A DNA stretch of 64,000 nucleotides from an uncultured Muribaculaceae bacterium (GTDB lineage Bacteria; Bacteroidota; Bacteroidia; Bacteroidales; Muribaculaceae). Shown one piece after another: positions 26,264-35,228 of this stretch. The stretch spans positions 1 to 64,000 of the forward strand of contig CAJUKE010000015.1 of the NCBI GenBank assembly GCA_910587075.1. The letters run 5' to 3'. Made by a program: the position numbers and the translations under genes. The notes below the pieces were generated by a model. That model had not been told where the DNA came from and did no database searches. It saw nothing but the letters and a program-made list of their open reading frames with translations. Positions within the stretch are counted from its first letter, which is position 1. Each line of letters opens with the position of its first letter.

Positions 26264-27511
26264 ATGAAAGATCTCGTTATAAGCCGCGAAACCACCGAGC
26301 GGGCGCTCCTCGTGGGGCTCATCACACCCCGCCAGGGGGAGGCAAAAGTCAACGAATACCTCGACGAGCTCGCCTTCCTGGCCCAGACCGCCGGGGCGGA
26401 GGTCGTCGACCGCTTCACTCAGAAACTCGAATACCCCAACCCCCGCACTTTCGTCGGGCAGGGGAAGCTCGAAGAGATACGCCAGTATGTCGAGAAAAAC
26501 GAAATCGGCATGGTGATTTTCGACGACGACCTCTCCACCAAGCAGGTGGCCAACATCGAAAAGGCACTGCAGGTGAAGATTCTCGACCGTTCGAGCCTCA
26601 TCCTCGACATTTTCGCCAAGCGCGCCCAGACCGCCACGGCCAAAACCCAGGTTGAGCTGGCCCAATACCAGTACCTCCTCCCACGACTGACCCGTATGTG
26701 GACCCACCTCGAACGACAGAAGGGCGGTATCGGTATGCGAGGCCCGGGCGAAACCCAGATCGAGACCGACCGACGCATAATCCAGCGCCGCATATCGCTG
26801 CTCAAACAGGAACTCGCCGACATCGACCGCCAGAAAACCCTCCAGCGCAAGAACCGCGGCAAGCTCACCCGAGTGGCCCTCGTGGGGTACACCAACGTTG
26901 GCAAGTCGACCCTGATGAACCTCCTGAGCAAGAGCGACGTGTTCGCCGAGAACAAGCTCTTCGCCACCCTCGACACCACCGTGCGCAAGGTGATCATCGA
27001 CAACCTCCCCTTCCTGCTCACCGACACCGTGGGTTTCATCCGCAAGCTCCCCCCGCACCTGGTGGAGTCGTTCAAGTCGACCCTCGACGAGGTGCGCGAC
27101 GCCGACCTGCTGGTCCACGTCGTCGATGTCTCACACCCCGGGTTCGAGGAGCAGATCGAGGTGGTCAACAAGACCCTCGCCGAGGTATGCGGCTCGGCCG
27201 ACAAGCCGGTGATCGTGGTGTTCAACAAAATCGACGCCTACTCCCACACCCCCAAGGATGAGGACGACCTCACACCCCGCACACGCGAGAACATCCCCCT
27301 CGAAGAGCTCAAGCAGACCTGGATGAACCGCCTCGAACCCGACAACTGCGTGTTCATCTCGGCAAAGAAAGGCATCAACATCGACGAGCTCAAGGAGAAG
27401 ATCTACCAACGCGCCAAGGAGATACACACCGAGCGCTTCCCCTACAACGACTTCCTCTTCAACCACTACGAGGAGGACGCCTCCTCCGATGACACCTCCG
27501 CGGAACAATGA
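26264..27511 (+). CDS. hflX: GTPase HflX
   Basis: 415 residues. The N-terminal HflX domain is followed by the glycine-rich linker GGIGMRGPGETQIETDRR and the G domain with GYTNVGKST (G1, 208-216), DTVGF (G3, 254-258) and NKID (G4). HflX binds the 50S ribosomal subunit and splits stalled or stressed ribosomes. The start at 26264 (MKDLVISRETTERALLVG) is preferred over 26183, which lies within the ompA terminator. The stop overlaps the dgt start by 4 bp. Confidence 0.95.
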   Translation: MKDLVISRETTERALLVGLITPRQGEAKVNEYLDELAFLAQTAGAEVVDRFTQKLEYPNPRTFVGQGKLEEIRQYVEKNEIGMVIFDDDLSTKQVANIEKALQVKILDRSSLILDIFAKRAQTATAKTQVELAQYQYLLPRLTRMWTHLERQKGGIGMRGPGETQIETDRRIIQRRISLLKQELADIDRQKTLQRKNRGKLTRVALVGYTNVGKSTLMNLLSKSDVFAENKLFATLDTTVRKVIIDNLPFLLTDTVGFIRKLPPHLVESFKSTLDEVRDADLLVHVVDVSHPGFEEQIEVVNKTLAEVCGSADKPVIVVFNKIDAYSHTPKDEDDLTPRTRENIPLEELKQTWMNRLEPDNCVFISAKKGINIDELKEKIYQRAKEIHTERFPYNDFLFNHYEEDASSDDTSAEQ

Positions 27512-28851
27512 CTAAGATGCGATGGAGCCGCCTTGTGAGCGACAAGCGGTTCGGACTCGAACATTACCACGACCCCAAGCGGGGCAACCGGTCGGAATTC
27601 CAGCGCGACTTCGACCGGCTGGTGTTCTCGTCGCCCTTCCGGCGGCTGCAGAACAAGACGCAGGTGTTCCCCCTGCCGGGGAGCATCTTCGTGCACAACC
27701 GCCTGACCCACTCCATCGAGGTGGCGTCGGTGGGGCGCTCCCTCGCGCGCGAAATCGCCATACTGCTCACACCCCGCCACGCCGACGAGGCCGACCGCCA
27801 GGCCCTCGACTCCATCGGCGAAATCGTGGCCGCCGCCTGCCTGGCCCACGACCTTGGCAACCCCCCGTTCGGCCACTCGGGCGAGAAGTCGATCTCGACC
27901 TTCTTCTCAGAAGGTGCCGGGGCCGACCTCCGCGACTCCCTCACCGAGGGTGAGTGGGCCGACCTGGTATGCTTCGAGGGTAACGCCAACGCCTTCAGGC
28001 TGCTGACCCACCAGTTCCACGGACGCCGCGAGGGGGGCTTCGCCATGACCTATCCGATGCTCGCCTCCATCGTCAAATACCCCTACTCCTCGACCCTGGC
28101 CGGGGAGCGGGGCAAATTCGGCTTCTTCACCTCCGAGGAGGAGAGCTTCCGCCGCGTGGCCGACGAGCTGGGCATGCTCCGCCTCCCCTCGCCCGAAGGG
28201 ACCTTGCGCTACGCCCGCCACCCGCTGGTCTACATCGTGGAGGCCGCCGACGATATCTGCTACGAGGTGATGGACATCGAGGACGCCCACAAACTCAAAA
28301 TCCTCCCCACCGAGCGGGTCAAGAGCCTCTTCTTAGGGTTCCTCGACCCGGCGCGGCGCGAACGGACGCTCGGAGTCATGGCCACGATCGACGACCCCAA
28401 CGAGCAGGTGGCCTACCTGCGGTCGTCGGTGATCGGTACCCTGGTGAGCCGCTGCGCCGCCGCCTTCGCCGACAACGAGGAGGCCATCCTCGCCGGCACG
28501 TTCGAGGGCTCGCTCATCGACCATATGCCCCCGCTGGAACGCGAGGCATACGCGGCGTGCGTCGCCCTGTCGTGGGACCGCCTGTACCGCGCCCCCGAGG
28601 TTGTCGACATCGAGCTGGCGGGCAACCGCATCCTCACCTTCCTTCTCGAAAAACTGGTGCACGCCGTTCGCAACCCGTCGCTCAACTACTCGCGGCTGCT
28701 CCTGTCGCAGGTGCCGAAGCAGTACGACGTCGAGGCCCCCACCCTCTTCGGCAAGCTCCAGGCCGTGGTCGACCACGTCTCGGCCATGACCGACGTATAC
28801 GCCCTCAACCTCTACCGCAAGCTCAACGGCCAGACCCTCCCCGCCGTGTGA
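27508..28851 (+). CDS. dgt: Deoxyguanosinetriphosphate triphosphohydrolase-like protein
   Basis: 447-residue HD-domain enzyme that cleaves dNTPs, classically dGTP, to deoxynucleoside and triphosphate. Key parts are RRLQNKTQVFP, NRLTHSIEVASVGR (metal His69), and AHDLGNPPFGHSGE (His114-Asp115 and His123). The length fits the family. It is translationally coupled to hflX (ATGA). Such enzymes control dNTP pools and can also limit phage replication. Confidence 0.93.
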   Translation: MTKMRWSRLVSDKRFGLEHYHDPKRGNRSEFQRDFDRLVFSSPFRRLQNKTQVFPLPGSIFVHNRLTHSIEVASVGRSLAREIAILLTPRHADEADRQALDSIGEIVAAACLAHDLGNPPFGHSGEKSISTFFSEGAGADLRDSLTEGEWADLVCFEGNANAFRLLTHQFHGRREGGFAMTYPMLASIVKYPYSSTLAGERGKFGFFTSEEESFRRVADELGMLRLPSPEGTLRYARHPLVYIVEAADDICYEVMDIEDAHKLKILPTERVKSLFLGFLDPARRERTLGVMATIDDPNEQVAYLRSSVIGTLVSRCAAAFADNEEAILAGTFEGSLIDHMPPLEREAYAACVALSWDRLYRAPEVVDIELAGNRILTFLLEKLVHAVRNPSLNYSRLLLSQVPKQYDVEAPTLFGKLQAVVDHVSAMTDVYALNLYRKLNGQTLPAV

Positions 28852-28911
28852 CCTTCCCCCGGCAAAAAAGGGGCATTTCAGGGTTAAATCCGATTTTATG
28901 TTTTATAACAT

Positions 28912-28941
28912 ATCGCCGCAAGCTGCTGAGCTTGCGGCGAT
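28912..28941. terminator. Stem-loop after dgt
   Basis: ATCGCCGCAAGCT (28912-28924) pairs perfectly with AGCTTGCGGCGAT (28929-28941) around a GCTG loop. No T run follows on either strand, so it may be a 3'-end stabiliser and not an intrinsic terminator. Confidence 0.6.
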
Positions 28942-28986
28942 TGACGTTTATTAACATTGTTAAAGGGTGTTTTGGAACTTGAAAAA

Positions 28987-29017
28987 ATTGCATTGTTGGG
29001 GATTTTCGATAATTTTG
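28987..29017 (+). promoter_or_regulatory. Candidate promoter of the SusC operon
   Basis: TTG (28988-28990) and TAATTTTG (29010-29017) are 19 bp apart. If used, the leader to the susC-like ATG at 29358 is about 330 nt. The rest of the 506-bp gap 28852-29357 holds the dgt hairpin, a 26-codon ORF and twin palindromes described separately. Confidence 0.6.
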
Positions 29018-29128
29018 CGGCTGATTCTAAAAAACGATTTAGCGCCCGAGGGGCTTCGCCGCTACCTCTCATAACACGGGCGGACCGGCGCGAACGCGCC
29101 GCCAACCGCCCGGAAAGCTGCCAAAACC

Positions 29129-29209
29129 ATGGAAAACAGCGGCCATAACGCCGAGGGCGCTCCCAACGCCCCGGCCCCGAACACTCCGGGCGCCTTAGAG
29201 ATTATCTGA
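29129..29209 (+). CDS. Small ORF (26 codons) in the SusC leader
   Basis: ATG to TGA encodes MENSGHNAEGAPNAPAP and nine further residues ending LEII. It has no signal peptide or known motif; Pro, Ala and Asn are frequent. It lies between the candidate promoter and the palindromes, where a leader peptide might act, but it may be chance. Confidence 0.25.
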   Translation: MENSGHNAEGAPNAPAPNTPGALEII

Positions 29210-29239
29210 TTTAACTAAACTTTTAAGCTATTAATTGTT

Positions 29240-29283
29240 ATTAGTACGCGCAGCTGCGCGTACTAATGTGCCCCCGGGGGCAC
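29240..29283 (+). promoter_or_regulatory. Twin perfect palindromes in the SusC leader
   Basis: A 28-bp perfect palindrome (29240-29267, arms ATTAGTACGCGCAG and CTGCGCGTACTAAT) is directly followed by a 16-bp perfect palindrome (29268-29283, GTGCCCCC/GGGGGCAC). They lie 74 bp before the susC-like ATG. They could be protein-binding operators or RNA hairpins; no T run follows. Confidence 0.7.
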
Positions 29284-29357
29284 GGCGAACAACAGCGAAA
29301 GCCAATTTTACCTACATCATCCGTGAAAGCGAAACATCAATCCCAAACACTTAATAA

Positions 29358-32300
29358 ATGAAACATTCACAAACAGGAATCGCCAAGAAACTTCTGTTTC
29401 TACTGGTGGGGCTGCTTTGCGCCGTGGGCGCCAACGCGCAGTCAATCTCCGTCAGCGGCACAGTCACCGACCCCTCGGGTGAGCCGCTGATCGGCGCGAG
29501 TGTTATAGCGCAGGGCTCATCGGCCGGCGCCGCTACCGACATCGACGGCCGCTACAACATCACAGTGCCGTCAAACGCCGTGCTCGTGTTCTCCTACGTT
29601 GGCTACGACACGCAGAACGTGCCCGTCGACGGCCGCTCGGTGATCAACGTCACCATGCGGGAGAACTCCGTGATGCTTAACGAAGTCGTGGCCATCGGTT
29701 ACGGCGTTGTGAAGAAAAGCGACGCCACCGGCTCCGTGGCCGTGATCAAACCCGACGAAATCGAGGCCGGCCTCGCCACCTCCGTGCAGGACATGCTCGT
29801 GGGCCAGACCCCGGGCGTGGTGGTGACCACCGCCGGCGGCCCCGAGGGTAACGCCACCATCCGCATCCGCGGCGGCTCCTCCCTCTCGGCCTCCAACAAC
29901 CCCCTGATTGTGATCGACGGCGTGCCCATCGAGAGCTCTACCTCGGTAGGTATGACCAACCCCCTGGCGCTCATCTCCCCGGAGAACATCGAGTCGATGA
30001 CCGTGCTAAAGGACGCATCGGCCACCGCCATCTACGGTTCGCGCGCTTCGAACGGCGTAATCATCGTCACCACCAAGAAGGGTAAGGCTGGCAAGCCCCA
30101 GGTGAACTTCGCCGCCAATATGTATGTGAACCACGCCCGCAAGACCTGGGACGTGCTCTCGGCCGGCGAGTTCCGCTCGCTCATCGCTGAGAAATACGGC
30201 GAGGACTCCGGCGCCTACAAGGCCATGGGCAACGCCGACACCGACTGGCAGGACGAGGTTCTGCGCACAACCGTGTCGCACGACTACAACCTCTCCGTTG
30301 CCGGCACCGCCGGAATACTCCCCTACCGCGTCAACGTGGGCTACACCGGCTCCAACGGCATCCTCCTTGACTCGAAGATGGACCGCGTGACCGCCGGGCT
30401 CTCGCTCAACCCCAAGTTCTTCAACGACCACCTCTCCGTTAACCTCAACGGCAACTACACCTACATCTACAACCAGCGCGTCGAGGAAGGCGCCATGAAC
30501 GCCGCGATGAACTTCGACCCCACTCACCCCGTGAAGGACAACCGCGCGATTGTCGGCGGCACCGCCATGGACCAGCACAAGTACCTCTACAACGGCTACT
30601 TCAACTGGGACAACACCAACGACAAGGGTGAGACCGCCGTGAACGACAACGCCACCCAGAACCCCGTGCAGATGCTCAAGGACCGCGACTGGCACGCCAA
30701 GCTCAACCGCTTCAACGGCAACCTCCAGCTCGACTACGCCATCCACGGCTTCGAAGACCTCCACGCCAACATCAACCTCGGTATCGACGTGCAGCGCGGC
30801 GACGAATGGAACGCCGTTGAGTCCAACTCCATCATGGCCTGGCGCGGCCACGACCACTACGCCGGCTCATACGAAGACCGCCTCCACCAGGAACGCGACA
30901 ACTACCTCCTCGACTTCTACCTCAACTACAAGAAGGAGGTCGAGAGCATCTACTCGGTGTTCGACGTTACCGCCGGTTACTCCTGGCAGCGTTTCGAGGA
31001 CTCCGGCTGGAAGCGCGGCGCCGACTCCAACTCAGGCTACCGCACCGGCGTGGGCTACCTCACCCCGACTGTCAACGGCAACGGCTGGAACCTCAACGTG
31101 AATGAAGGCACCACCGACCTCGTAGGCAAGAACTTCGCCGACGATATGATCAACGCCGAAGGCAACTACCACTGGAAGAACCGCCTGCAGCTCCTCTCGT
31201 TCTTCGGCCGCCTCAACTACTCGCTCTACGAGCGCTACCTCCTGACCGTCACCGTCCGCGGCGACGCCACCTCGCGCTTCTCCAAGGACAACCGCTGGGG
31301 GGTATTCCCCTCCGTGGCCCTGGGTTGGAAGATTAACGACGAGGCCTTCCTGCAGCCCGCCTCCGGCTGGCTCAGCGACCTGAAGCTCCGCCTGGGCTGG
31401 GGTGTCACCGGCCAGCAAGAAGTAGGCTCGACCTGCAACTACCTGCCGATGTACTCTATCGCCGCCCCCGGCTCCCTCTACCCCGATATGCTCGGCGGCA
31501 ACGGCTACCAGAGCACCTACTTCCTGATCGGCTACAACCCCGACCTGAAATGGGAGCAGACCGTAACCTGGAACGCCGGACTCGACTTCGGATTCCTCAA
31601 CAACCGCATCAACGGTAGCATCGACTACTACTACCGCAAGACCAAGGACCTGCTGTCGTTCGTGACGATGCCCGCCGGTTCCTCCACCACCAATATGCTC
31701 AACCGCAACATCGGCGATATGAAGAACTACGGCGTCGAGTTCAACATCTCGGCCAAGCCCGTGGTTACCAAGGACTTCACCTGGACCCTCACCTACAACG
31801 TGGGCTGGAACCACAACGAAATCACCAAGCTCAACGACAATGCGGCCATCTATAAGGTAGGCGGCATCTCAGGCGGTACCGGCAACACCGTGCAGGCCCA
31901 CGCCGTAGGCTACCCCGCTTACTCCTTCTACCTCCTGCAGCAGGTTTACGACGCCGACGGCAAGCCCATCGAAGGTTGCTACGTCGACCAGAACCAGGAC
32001 GGCAAGATCGACGAATCGGACCGCGTGCTCAACCACTCGGCCGCCCCGAAGGTGACAATGACATTCGGCTCGCAGTTCCGCTACAAGCAGTGGGACCTCG
32101 GCTTCAACCTCCGCGCCTCGCTGGGCAACTACGTCTACAACAACGTGCTCTCCACCAAGGCCGTGTATAACGACCTCTTCGGCTACGGCCTGAACAACCT
32201 CGTGGTCAACGACGTGTACTTCGAGCAGGCACAGCTCATGAGCGACTACTACCTCCGCAACGGCTCATTCCTCCGCTGCGACAACATCACCCTGGGCTAC

Positions 32301-32474
32301 ACCTTCGAGAACCTCCTGCGCGACAAGCTCCGCCTCCGCATCTTCGCAGGTGTGCAGAACCCCTTCGTGATCACCAAGTACAAGGGCCTCGACCCCGAAG
32401 TCGACGGCGGTATCGACAACAGCGTATACCCCAAGGCCGTCACCTACTCGCTGGGCCTCGTAGCGACCTTCTAA
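29358..32474 (+). CDS. SusC-like TonB-dependent outer membrane transporter
   Basis: 1038 residues: signal peptide (to about 27), carboxypeptidase-regulatory-like domain (VSGTVTDPSGEPLIGASV onward), TonB-dependent plug with SVQDMLVGQTPGVVV and IRIRGGSSLSASNNPLIVIDGVPI, then a 22-strand barrel ending in an aromatic residue (LGLVATF). It is the pore of a SusCD complex that imports oligosaccharides into the periplasm. There is no N-terminal STN domain, so no direct sign of anti-sigma-factor control. Followed after 34 bp by the SusD partner. Confidence 0.96.
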   Translation: MKHSQTGIAKKLLFLLVGLLCAVGANAQSISVSGTVTDPSGEPLIGASVIAQGSSAGAATDIDGRYNITVPSNAVLVFSYVGYDTQNVPVDGRSVINVTMRENSVMLNEVVAIGYGVVKKSDATGSVAVIKPDEIEAGLATSVQDMLVGQTPGVVVTTAGGPEGNATIRIRGGSSLSASNNPLIVIDGVPIESSTSVGMTNPLALISPENIESMTVLKDASATAIYGSRASNGVIIVTTKKGKAGKPQVNFAANMYVNHARKTWDVLSAGEFRSLIAEKYGEDSGAYKAMGNADTDWQDEVLRTTVSHDYNLSVAGTAGILPYRVNVGYTGSNGILLDSKMDRVTAGLSLNPKFFNDHLSVNLNGNYTYIYNQRVEEGAMNAAMNFDPTHPVKDNRAIVGGTAMDQHKYLYNGYFNWDNTNDKGETAVNDNATQNPVQMLKDRDWHAKLNRFNGNLQLDYAIHGFEDLHANINLGIDVQRGDEWNAVESNSIMAWRGHDHYAGSYEDRLHQERDNYLLDFYLNYKKEVESIYSVFDVTAGYSWQRFEDSGWKRGADSNSGYRTGVGYLTPTVNGNGWNLNVNEGTTDLVGKNFADDMINAEGNYHWKNRLQLLSFFGRLNYSLYERYLLTVTVRGDATSRFSKDNRWGVFPSVALGWKINDEAFLQPASGWLSDLKLRLGWGVTGQQEVGSTCNYLPMYSIAAPGSLYPDMLGGNGYQSTYFLIGYNPDLKWEQTVTWNAGLDFGFLNNRINGSIDYYYRKTKDLLSFVTMPAGSSTTNMLNRNIGDMKNYGVEFNISAKPVVTKDFTWTLTYNVGWNHNEITKLNDNAAIYKVGGISGGTGNTVQAHAVGYPAYSFYLLQQVYDADGKPIEGCYVDQNQDGKIDESDRVLNHSAAPKVTMTFGSQFRYKQWDLGFNLRASLGNYVYNNVLSTKAVYNDLFGYGLNNLVVNDVYFEQAQLMSDYYLRNGSFLRCDNITLGYTFENLLRDKLRLRIFAGVQNPFVITKYKGLDPEVDGGIDNSVYPKAVTYSLGLVATF

Positions 32475-32508
32475 ACCCTTGTTCCGAACCATTTAGCAAA
32501 GAATCAAC

Positions 32509-34227
32509 ATGAATCTCAAAAAATATCTACTGTTGGGCGGCGTGGCTCTCGGCATGGGCATCACTACCTCCTGCGTGGGCGACCTCGACCTCGAACCCAA
32601 CGACCCCAACCAGACCGGCATGGCCCACAACAACCAGTTCTACCTGGGCGCGCTGGCCAAATGCTACTCCGGCATGGCGGTTTCCGGCCAGAACGGCGCC
32701 GGAAGCTCCGACATCTCCGGCCTCGACAACGGCACGGGCTGCTATTCCCGCGCGCTGTTCATGATGAACGTGTTCCCCACCGACGAGGCCCTCTGGATCT
32801 GGCCCGACGCCGGAGTGGTCGACCTGGTGACCAACACCTGGGACGCCTCCAACGGCAACATATACGGCACCTACTCGCGCCTCTACACCCACATCTCGAC
32901 CTGCAACGACTTCCTCACCATGACCGCCGACGCGGCCGGAAGCGATATGGAGCAGATGCGCGCCGAGGCCCGCGCCCTCCGCGCCATGAGCTACTACTGG
33001 GTGATCGACATCTTCGGCAACGGCTCCTATGTGACCGAGGCCGACGAAATCGGCTCCTCGCCCCGCCAGGCCACCCGCGCCGAGCTCTTCGACTTCGTTG
33101 AGCGCGAACTCTGCGAGGTTGCCGGCGTATCGTTCGACGAGGCCGGTTACATCCAGGAAGGTCAGTCGCTCATACCCAACGACAACTTCTATGGCCGCCT
33201 CAACCGCGACGCCGCCCTCGGCCTCCTGAGCCGCCTCTACCTCAACGCCGAGGTTTACACCGGCACCCCCCAGTACCGCAAGTGCGCCCAGGTGAGCGAC
33301 CTGGTAATCTCGCGCCACAACGGCGGCTTCCAGGGTTCCGGCCTGGCCGAGGACTACCTCTACCTCTTCTGCGCCTCCAACCGCGACTATCAGGGCGCCA
33401 ACGGCGAAATCCTCTGGGCCATCCCCTACGAGAAGGACGCCATCCAGAGCTACGGCGGCACCACCTTCCTCATCGCCGCCTCCATCGCCAACGAGTTAGG
33501 CATGAGCCAGACCAACTACGGCCTCTCCTCGGCATGGAAGTGCATGCACGCCCGCACCCAGTTCGCCAACCGCTTTGACGACGGCGACGCACGCGACGCC
33601 ATGTGGGTCAAGGGTAAGGTAGAATACAAGGACGGCACCAACGACGATGGCACCGACAAGTATGCCACCGCTGACTACATCGCCGAGAACACCGAGTTCT
33701 CCGAGTGGACCAACGGCTACGCCGTGATCAAATTCACCAACCTCCTCAAGGGTGACGGCCAGGGTGACCCCAATGACATCTCCGGCACTTTCTGGGACGC
33801 CGCATCCTTCGCCGACGGCTATGCCAGCGCCTTCGCCGACACCGACCTCCCCATGATCCGTCTGGCCGAAATGTACCTCAACTACACCGAGAGCTACATT
33901 CTTGGCGGCGGACAGGCCGCTGACTCCGAAAAGGCCCGCCAGTACGTCAACATCGTGCGCGCCCGCTCCGACAACTCCGAATGGGGCTCGGCCGACCTCA
34001 CCGCCGACAACATCCTCGACGAGCGCTGCCGCGAGCTCTACTGGGAGCTCACCCGCCGCTCCGACCTGGTGCGCCACCACAAGTTCACCGGCCCCAACCA
34101 GGCCCTCTGGTCGTGGAAGGGCAACGTCGCCGCCGGCACCCGCATCGCCGACCGCTACGACCTGATGCCTATCCCCACCAACACCCTGGCCGCGCAGCCC
34201 GAATTCAAACAGAACCCCGGCTACTAA
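32509..34227 (+). CDS. SusD-like substrate-binding lipoprotein
   Basis: 572-residue surface lipoprotein (lipobox TTSC, Cys22) that forms the lid of the SusC pore and binds the glycan. It shows RAEARALRAMSYYWVIDIFG (TPR region), YGRLNRDAALGLLSRLYLNAEVY and the C-terminal ERCRELYWELTRRSDLVRH, typical of SusD/RagB. Acidic, aromatic-rich composition fits glycan binding. The substrate cannot be read from sequence, but the SusE/SusF-like genes downstream suggest a starch-like glucan. Confidence 0.95.
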   Translation: MNLKKYLLLGGVALGMGITTSCVGDLDLEPNDPNQTGMAHNNQFYLGALAKCYSGMAVSGQNGAGSSDISGLDNGTGCYSRALFMMNVFPTDEALWIWPDAGVVDLVTNTWDASNGNIYGTYSRLYTHISTCNDFLTMTADAAGSDMEQMRAEARALRAMSYYWVIDIFGNGSYVTEADEIGSSPRQATRAELFDFVERELCEVAGVSFDEAGYIQEGQSLIPNDNFYGRLNRDAALGLLSRLYLNAEVYTGTPQYRKCAQVSDLVISRHNGGFQGSGLAEDYLYLFCASNRDYQGANGEILWAIPYEKDAIQSYGGTTFLIAASIANELGMSQTNYGLSSAWKCMHARTQFANRFDDGDARDAMWVKGKVEYKDGTNDDGTDKYATADYIAENTEFSEWTNGYAVIKFTNLLKGDGQGDPNDISGTFWDAASFADGYASAFADTDLPMIRLAEMYLNYTESYILGGGQAADSEKARQYVNIVRARSDNSEWGSADLTADNILDERCRELYWELTRRSDLVRHHKFTGPNQALWSWKGNVAAGTRIADRYDLMPIPTNTLAAQPEFKQNPGY

Positions 34228-34265
34228 GCCCAGGACTAATCCTCACCGTTTAAGACTAAAACTCA

Positions 34266-35201
34266 ATGAATAAGATAGCTTTAACGCTCGGCCTTGCCGC
34301 GACTGTAGCCCTCGGGTTCTCGGCTTGCGACGAAACCTGGGATGACAACCCCGTCGTGAAGGCCCCCAACAAGGAGTACACCGACTTCCTCAACGAGCCG
34401 GAACTCCGCGAAACCTGGATCACCATCTCGAAAGAGGGCGCCGATAAGAACGCAGCCCTCCATATGACCTGCTCGCAGCCCGACTTCGGCTTCGCCGCCG
34501 TTGCCAACTATGTGGTCGAGGTCTGCCTCACCCCCGAGTTCACTAAGGCCTATGTCGATGGCGAAACACCCGTGCAGGGCGACTACTACTCGACCGAAAC
34601 CGTGTTCACCGACTGCGCACAGATCAACCCCATAGCCGACGAGATCGCCGAGTGCGTCTGCAAGCTCAAAGGGTGGACCTCCGACGAGGAAGTCGTAGCC
34701 GACGAGTATTCGAAAGTGTATGTGCGCCTCCGCGCCTACATCCCCGAAGCTGAGGAGCTGACCACTATCTGGTCGCAGCCCCAGTCGTTCGAGCACATCC
34801 GCGTGACCTACTACGCCGCCTCTATCCCCGGCCTCAGCCTCGAGCCGCGCCTGTGCATCCGCGGCGACGCCTTCAGCAGCTGGGCCGACAGCGGTCTCCC
34901 CGTAGAGGACGAGTTCTTCACCACTGCCAAGCGCGGCATCTATGTGCTCCCCCATGTGAAGATACCCAAAAACTCCGCCTTCAAGTTCGCCTCCGACAAG
35001 TGGAACCCCATCAACCTCGGTGCCGGCGCCAGCGCCAAAGTAGGCTCCGCGTTCCGCCTCGACAACTCCGGCGGCAGCGGCAACCTCTCCCTCTCGGATG
35101 ATTTCGAAGGCCGCGTGGTGCTCTGCAACAAGGGTGACCAGTGGCAGGCAATCCTTGAGCAGGACGGCAAATTCGAAGCCGACGTCCTCCCCAAGTTCTG
35201 A
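34266..35201 (+). CDS. SusE-like surface lipoprotein
   Basis: 311 residues; signal peptide with lipobox FSAC (Cys21). The N-terminal module (to about 190) is an immunoglobulin-like SusE domain with strand pattern FAAVANYVVEVCLTPEF; the C-terminal part (FSSWADSGLPVEDEF ... FKFASDKWNPINLGAG) looks like a carbohydrate-binding beta-sandwich. The gene lies between susD- and susF-like genes with short gaps (38 and 27 bp), so the four form one operon. Confidence 0.78.
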   Translation: MNKIALTLGLAATVALGFSACDETWDDNPVVKAPNKEYTDFLNEPELRETWITISKEGADKNAALHMTCSQPDFGFAAVANYVVEVCLTPEFTKAYVDGETPVQGDYYSTETVFTDCAQINPIADEIAECVCKLKGWTSDEEVVADEYSKVYVRLRAYIPEAEELTTIWSQPQSFEHIRVTYYAASIPGLSLEPRLCIRGDAFSSWADSGLPVEDEFFTTAKRGIYVLPHVKIPKNSAFKFASDKWNPINLGAGASAKVGSAFRLDNSGGSGNLSLSDDFEGRVVLCNKGDQWQAILEQDGKFEADVLPKF

Positions 35202-35228
35202 TAATCACAACTTTCCCAGACTACAGTA

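Noticed and set aside
25019..27118. 699-codon minus-strand frame across ompA and hflX
   Set aside because: It crosses two convincing genes and a strong terminator and has no recognisable domain.
28957..29148. 63-codon plus-strand ORF before SusC
   Set aside because: It runs through the candidate promoter at 28987-29017 and has no coding-like composition.
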